A stretch of 64,000 nt of DNA. It comes from Carettochelys insculpta. Its lineage: Eukaryota > Chordata > Testudines > Carettochelyidae. Below the pieces are notes generated by a model. The model was given only the letters and a program-made list of their open reading frames with translations. It was not told the origin of the DNA and did not search any database. The position numbers were made by a program, and so were the translations under genes. The stretch lies in contig NC_134142.1 in NCBI RefSeq assembly GCF_033958435.1, positions 101,317,001 through 101,381,000 of the forward strand, written 5' to 3'. Positions 58,015-64,000 of this stretch are shown here, piece by piece; position 1 is the stretch's first letter; every line of letters begins with the position of its first letter.

Positions 58015-58105
58015 ATAAGCATTATCCCCATTTTACATACAGGGAACTAAACGACTGAGCAAATAAATAATTTTTACTAGAAACAGAAACACAACTGGAG
58101 CTTCT
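58015..58105 (-). mobile_element. MIR-type SINE remnant
   Basis: 'taagcattatccccattttacatacagggaactaaacgactgag' is the reversed MIR 3' core. Highly diverged. Confidence 0.55.
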
Positions 58106-59013
58106 GTCTATTGACATAACTGTGAAATCAAAAGGGCATTTGTCAAGATCCTTCAAATCAACTGGCTGCTTAAATTTAACTGGAAACAATGGCCATAAAA
58201 ATCTGAAAACAGACCCTTAGAAATCTTAGTTAAAACAGACTTTTGTTTTTAATTTAGGTATCCCTGACAGCAGAAGTTATACCTACTGCATGAATTGAAG
58301 GGTTCAAATGCTCAACACAATTGCTCAGGTTTCATAATGGGTCTGTACAATAAATATATTTTATTTTATGTAGTCTCACCAATATAGCTGTCATCAAAAC
58401 ATGCATTTTTCAGGTAGTGTTCCTAAAACAAGCAAAAAATAACTATGCACTGTATTATGTATTCTGAGTTCTGGCTATGGTCAGAAAACCTGAAAAAGTG
58501 CTTGGCATCACACATGAAAACAGACTGCATATTCACAGAAATTGGTACAGCTGAACTAAAACTGAAGGCTCCCACTATAGTACAAGACTGCATCACCATA
58601 TTAATAAAAGATGCTCTATAAACTAACATTACAGCATGATGCAACAATATCTCTTTTCTATTAAGCCCAACACTGTGACAAACCCACAGCTATACAGCAC
58701 TTCTCAGTTGTACCTATTCTGCACACCAGGACCATTTGGAAATTCAAAGCAAGACAGGCTACAACTCAAATCATTCTACTTCAAATGTCAGATCCCTAAT
58801 TTTGCGCTTAAAGGAGCAAAGCCTTATAAAAATAACCCTTATTCAACCAGATGAGGATGAGGAGATAGATAAGACCCCAGTTTATCATAATAACCCAGAG
58901 ATTTCTAGTTCATTTAAAAGCCTTTAAATTTCTGCTGTTTGAAAAAGAAATAATCATCCCATTAGCTGCTGTTCAGTGGGACAGCTCTTAGCAATCCTTC
59001 TGTAACAAAGACT
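58106..59013. other. Non-genic AT-rich DNA
   Basis: Nothing recognised. Confidence 0.4.
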
Positions 59014-59024
59014 ACTCAGTAATG

Positions 59025-59219
59025 TTTCAAAAACAACAAGAAGTCCTGTGGCACCTTATAGACTAACAGATATTTTGGAGCGCAAACTATCGTGGGCAAA
59101 GACCTGCTTCGTCTTTGCCCACAAAAGCTTATGCTCCAAAATATCTGTTAGTCTATACGCTGCCACAGGACTTCTTGTTGTTTTTTGAAGATACAGACTA
59201 GCTCGGCTACCCATCTGAG
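59025..59219 (+). mobile_element. Fold-back retroposon with perfect 11-bp target duplication
   Basis: Flanked by actcagtaatg at 59014-59024 and 59220-59230. Arms of about 75 bp (59029-59103 and 59111-59186) are inverted copies meeting at a seven-base centre; together they could form a near-perfect hairpin. The right arm continues into 'gatacagactagctcggctacccatctgag', the family 3' end. The long target duplication indicates target-primed retrotransposition rather than a cut-and-paste element. Confidence 0.82.
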
Positions 59220-59230
59220 ACTCAGTAATG

Positions 59231-61440
59231 GTTAAGACTAATCATTCAGTCCATTTGAAAAAAGGTACCCTAAAACTATGCTATATTCTACTCACATACA
59301 GTGATGTCAATCTAAGCTAATTCCAAAGAAAGCCACTCAATTACTCCACATTTACACAAATGTAACCATGGAAGGTCTCTGGCCCTGCTCTTGGAGGTTC
59401 GAGCTGTCCTTTGGTACATGAAAACCAGACGGTGATGAATACGCCAAGACAATTCTTATGGAGTTTATTCTTCACACAGCAAGAACAAGATTAAATCTTT
59501 CCATTTACTACATTGCGTAAAGGGAACCAGCACTTTCACACCTATGTGAGAATAAATTAACAGATACATCTAGCATTGCCGTAGTGCTTTCAGTCTCCAA
59601 AGCTCTTTCCTAACATTCATTAATACATACCATACTCCAGGAGGAATTGCTACTTTAGTAAGAGGTAAAGTCAAGTGCCAGACCACACGTAGAGGCTTAG
59701 GACTCAGTTCTGTAAGGTTCTGAGAACCTTCCATCTCCCACTTAATTTTCTGTGAGCCTTGAGGCTATTGAGCACTTCACAGGGTTATATTCTAACCTTA
59801 CCTAAGGCAACAATGGAACAAATGGAATCCAAGTTGTATACCCATTTCTACTACAAATGGTTTGAACCAGAATCGAAACACCGAACCACATGGCTTAAAA
59901 ATCAGTAGACAGTTCCCTCTCTCTAGACAACATCATTGTTCTAGCATAATCGGAAGAACCTTGTTCCTTGTTTGACATTATTTAACTGACAGCTGTCATT
60001 TTGAGAGACGGTTGTAAATTCCAACAGACCTTGTTAGGATATTAATTACTGCCCTCTATATTTCTGTATTTATTTTATTATATTACATACACCTGTCAAA
60101 TATTTCCTTCTCCTTAATATTTCTATCCTTTAAATAGCTGTAGATAATTATATCTCCCTTACTACTATTACAACTTGTATTCACCTGTAGATATAGCTTA
60201 CCTGAATAAAGACATTTATTCCCAGACATAGCCAATTTTGAATGCCTTCTTGGATGCTGTGAAATGTTTCTGATGGTAACCTATAACTAGCATTCTCTGA
60301 ATTCTAACAAAAACAGAAGTAGGGGCAATAGGTGACCTTCCAGAGCAGGATGTCCAGGACGTATGCATATACAGGCCAGCTCAGAGCACTTCATCTTTGA
60401 CAGCTAGCAAACATGAAAATCCCTCTTCTCATAAGGATCTGGGAAAAACGTATCTAAACACTCTCTCTTTTAATTCTAAATATCTATTTTAGGGTGTATT
60501 CCAGTTAGGTTTCACAGCTCAATTGAAATCTGTTCCTGAACACAGAAATTACCCTGTCCAAGATGCACATATGATACAGAATTATACTCACGTTATGCCT
60601 TGTTTAACAGCATAAATGCACAGTTGAACAGCAGAGCAGAACAATGGGTTCTAATTCTCTGTTTACTATCTGAGAGACTATACTGATTACTGATTCTCAG
60701 AAAGGGTAGATAGTACAAAATTACACCTTTGTGCAAAAGCGAATTTTTTATTTTGCAAGAGCTGGTTTATACCTTAGCAATATCCCTCTATCTAGAGAGA
60801 TATGTTAAAAGGCACTTACTTTCCTCTTAGCAACTCATGTAGCTGGCACGTGTTCTTTTCTATACTCAGTGAAGCTCAGTTGCACTGAGCAAGAGCTGCT
60901 GTTTTATCTGTGGCTTTTTCAAATTAATTTTGTGCTGGTGGAAGGTCTTCCAATTATCCCCTACTGAGCCTTGTGTTACCCCATTTTCCTAAAGTAGCTT
61001 TATCTCATTGACCCTCATGCAATCTGAAGACAATGGGGTTGCAAAGGAAGAACTGAGAACCTAACGGTCAAAGCACCTCAGTTACTGGTGTTAATTTGCA
61101 AGGTGAAAGATGCAAAACTTGACTCTTGGAGCACAGTGTTAGTTTGGAAAATATTCAATAACTTGTTAACAATCTGAAAAAAGCAATGACATTCAAATGG
61201 GCATAGAACTCCACTAGAAACTGCAAGCTTCCAGTACTACTTCTTAATAAATACTACTTAAGATTTAATTTTCCACTGTCTGAAGAAGTTCTCAGAAGTC
61301 ATATAGTGGCCAGACCTTTCCTGGGTTCTGTGCAAAATGCACAGAGACAGAGATCAGACTGCCAGTATTACAAAGTGAAACCTAGAATTATTGCCAAGTA
61401 ACAAATTGTTGCAAGATCCCTGTATGACAGGGGAAATGTC
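59231..61440. other. Non-genic AT-rich DNA
   Basis: No gene. A possible MIR-like remnant at about 59575-59690 ('ctttcagtctccaaagctctttcc...aagaggtaaagtcaagtgcc'). Otherwise repeat-poor. Confidence 0.4.
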
Positions 61441-61464
61441 TGAAATTGTGTATACAGCAACAAC

Positions 61465-61690
61465 AATTACAATAACACTTTCCACTTATCTTTTAATCTG
61501 AGTATATCAAGGAACATCACAATACGTAAATTAAGCAGATGTCATTATGCCTAATATACAGATGGGAAAAAAGGGGCACACAGAAATTAAGCAGCTAAGG
61601 TCACACAATAAATTAGTAACACATCCAAGAACAGACCCAGTATTCAGGTCTCCCTGCCCCTGCTCAAGTCAAGTGACAATACTTCCTTCA
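61465..61690 (-). mobile_element. MIR-type SINE remnant
   Basis: 'atgcctaatatacagatggg...acacagaaattaagcagctaaggtcacacaataaattagtaac...agaacagacccagtattcaggtctccctg' follows the reversed MIR consensus for most of its length. The best preserved MIR here. Confidence 0.72.
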
Positions 61691-61699
61691 CTGCACAGA

Positions 61700-63267
61700 A
61701 ATTATTCTGCTGATAACTAGAGAATTGCAAATAGTATCTCAGGGTTAAAACGTATAAGTGCACACTTCTCTATTTTGAAAACCTTCCCTGGGTATTTGGA
61801 TGAAACGTATTTTCAAACAATCCTTTTTAGTATGCTGCTGAGTACTTTATAATGGATCACACCATCTGTCCAACCTGGAAAATGCAAATGAATTCATCAA
61901 TTTTTAAAATATAATCATAAAAATATTCATGCAATACCATTTATTTTTAAAGAAAACACCTTTCATTGCTACATTACCATTTGAAATCTGCTGGGAAAAT
62001 GTAATTTCTTTCCTTACGCACATGCTTTCAGTTTCTAGAAAATACTATTAAAAGTTCCACTGATCTTTGTATAAAAACAATGCTTGTGGCGTCTTCATCT
62101 GAATATTACAGTCATAGTACAAAGCATTTTGTTGATATTAATGCGCTTACAGCTTATTACACAAAGTTAATTAAAAACTGAATAAGGCAGAATCTGAAAA
62201 TTCTGCATGCCTAATTTGTCTACCAAAGCTGCTTGTATAATGAATGGATTTATAAGAGCATTATGTTATCATAATGCAGCATATGACTACATTCCAGCTC
62301 TATTCATTTCAAAGAGAAATAAGGAAAGCTGTGGCTTTGTGGACAACCTGTTAGCTTGTCATCTCTAGGGAAATGGTTCAAATCTGGCTGAAGTAAAAAT
62401 GCCTTGATGATCTCAGCCCTCTTCTTTGCTGAACTGTATCTAATGGCATGTCACAAAACCACAAATGACGTGTCACACATGGAACTGCTTGAGACCCGAA
62501 GTCACCCATAGTAAGTGGACTTCTGAGGTCAAAGCTATTAGTTTATAGTTTACAGATCTATCCGAGCTAGGTAAACAAGAGTATTTAGCTCTTATCCCAG
62601 CCTGGGCTTTAGGTACTGTTCAAGTTATTCTGAACCTTTTAAAAAACATTAAAAGCTACGTTGCCCATTTAGGCACAGCTCCACAGTAGGGGAGTATAAA
62701 TGGAAGCCATCCAGGCACAAGCCCCAAGAAAATACATGCAATACTCATTTAACAGCATGCATAAAATGGTCTTCACCCCACATCCCACTATACAAGGCTC
62801 TTTTTACCCTTTTCCTTCTGTTTCTATTGATTGCCAATATTGGTTGGAGGTGTTCCATAGGTTTCATCACATAATATTTGAAGATTAATCTTCAGTTGCT
62901 GGAGAATCCAAGGAAAACCTCAGGGGTTGGCAACCCTAGTTCCCATCCTGGCATGATTTTGCAAGCTGGTCCAAACATCTAACTCATGCATTTAAAAGAC
63001 AGCCAGGTTCTGTGCTGAACCTCTTATATCTCTGGAGGCAGCTCTGCAGTTCGAGGAGACTGTTATCCCAACCTAGGCTTCAGTGGGACAATGGCAATTT
63101 ATGTCAGCTGAAGTTCAAACCTCTGGGATTCTGAACTGGCATAAAGTAGAAGTGCTCCCAGAGACAGTTCTGTTTGCATCAATACTCACACTCCTCTTCC
63201 TGAGGCATCCACCAGCCACAAAGGGGCTGCATGTGAGCCTGAAATTGTGCTCTCAACCATACTATAT
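61700..63267. other. Repeat-poor AT-rich DNA
   Basis: No gene, DNA transposon or LINE with readable ends. The stretch 61900-62340 is AT-rich and free of recognisable repeats. At 62932 'caggggttggcaaccctag' resembles the left end of a hAT element, but no right end or duplication was found. Confidence 0.4.
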
Positions 63268-63500
63268 GGCTTGTCTACACTTGCCCCCAACTTTGAAGGG
63301 GGCATGGTAATCAGGGTGATGGCAGATTACTAATGAAGTGCATAGCCGCAGGCCCTTCAAAGTGCCCACAATATTTAGAAGTGCCTTTACTCCTCAAAGT
63401 GACCATGGTTACGCTCATGCCTGCACTTCGAAGTTTGACACTTAGAAGTTGCCGTGGGGGCGAATTTGCCTAACAAAGAGCTGCATATTGACCCAACTGG
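63268..63500. mobile_element. Harbinger-type MITE, TCGAAA subgroup, right-truncated
   Basis: The left end GGCTTGTCTACACTTGCCCC is followed by 'aactttgaaggggg', 'taatgaagtgcatagcc', 'gcacttcgaag' and 'gttgccgtgggggcgaatttgcc'. No matching GTGTAGACAAGCC end follows, so the right portion is missing. The boundary is approximate. Confidence 0.65.
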
Positions 63501-64000
63501 TGCCCAACAAGAGAATTTGCCAAACCACAGGAAGTAGATATTGTGTAGCAGCATTACCAATGTTTACACTGCTTACTGGGCTCTTAGAAGACATCTGCAG
63601 TGAAATAGAGCTAAAGAACTGCTCAGTACACTGACAGCCAGGACTGGTGGCTGTAAGACAACTTTATGAGACCACAGGAAACTTGACTACAACCATGATA
63701 AATGGATATCCAGCTAACTAAAATCATGTCAAACTATGGATGTTGCCAGACAGGAGCATGCCAGATTAGAGAGGTTCAACCTATATCAGAAATAGATTTT
63801 AAACTAAATCTGACATCCGTGCAGCCTGCCTGTCAAACACTTTATGGTAAGGCAGACTTTAATCCCCACTGAAGACTGCAGCACCATCTAATTATATGTT
63901 AACATTCAAAACTAGTGAAAAACTCCAGTTGAGTATATCCCCAAATTAGAATGAGCAGCTACAAAAACAACCAAAAGAGACAAACCACTCAGCACCTTCT
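63501..64000. other. Non-genic DNA with a Tigger-end fragment
   Basis: At 63733-63783 'gttgccagacaggagcatgccagattagagaggttcaacc' matches the reverse complement of the 24457-24530 Tigger-like end. Nothing else recognised. Confidence 0.45.

Noticed and set aside
62932..63060. Possible hAT left end 'caggggttggcaaccctag'
   Set aside because: No matching right end or 8-bp duplication was found, so the resemblance may be chance or a deep fragment.
1..64000. CRISPR arrays, bacterial operons, riboswitches
   Set aside because: Introns, polyadenylation signals, CR1/MIR elements and eukaryotic DNA transposons show this is vertebrate nuclear DNA; no evenly spaced direct repeats were seen.

Overview
The window reads as vertebrate nuclear DNA, most likely from a turtle (inferred). 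The background is AT-rich and CpG-poor. It holds CR1 LINEs and old MIR-type SINE remnants. Many PIF/Harbinger, hAT and Tigger/pogo elements carry end sequences I associate with turtle and other sauropsid genomes. I found no host protein-coding exon, rRNA gene or CRISPR array. All convincing coding sequence belongs to decayed mobile elements, so the window is probably intergenic or lies inside a large intron.

Layout. 1-9006: mostly unique AT-rich DNA with a hAT element (947-1671, near-perfect 8-bp target duplication), a Tigger-like element (6414-6806) and short repeat fragments. 9007-13395: a nearly full-length PIF/Harbinger transposon with two convergent genes, a DDE transposase (+) and a Myb/SANT-like protein (-). 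Both are broken, and a solo retroviral LTR sits in the Myb intron. 13519-14146: a hAT element holding a fold-back retroposon. 15953-18860: an old CR1 carrying two independent Harbinger-type MITE insertions, one of which holds a third MITE. 19540-20239: an internally deleted derivative of the 9007-13395 transposon in the opposite orientation. 23797-25617: a Tigger-like element with a second one nested inside. 26139-27143: a 1-kb element with TTA target duplication. 29059-34504: two 140-bp inverted repeats about 5.2 kb apart. 37.2-38.2 kb: CR1 3' ends. 40880-42764: a second, older Harbinger subfamily with remnants of both genes. 49387-52400: a 3-kb 5'-truncated CR1 with broken ORF2. 54.7-57.9 kb: three MITEs, a CR1 tail and a hAT element. 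59025-59219: a fold-back retroposon with an 11-bp target duplication. 59.2-63.3 kb: largely repeat-poor, AT-rich DNA.

The main biology is how the elements relate. A parental Harbinger transposon and its deletion derivative lie about 6 kb apart. Around twelve insertions share the terminal core GTCTACAC but fall into two groups by subterminal motif: TTTCGAAA-type or TGTCGACAGA-type. Target duplications identified by eye give a relative insertion order at several loci. Annotations rest on end motifs, target duplications and conserved residues read from the sequence; family names come from general knowledge, with no database search.
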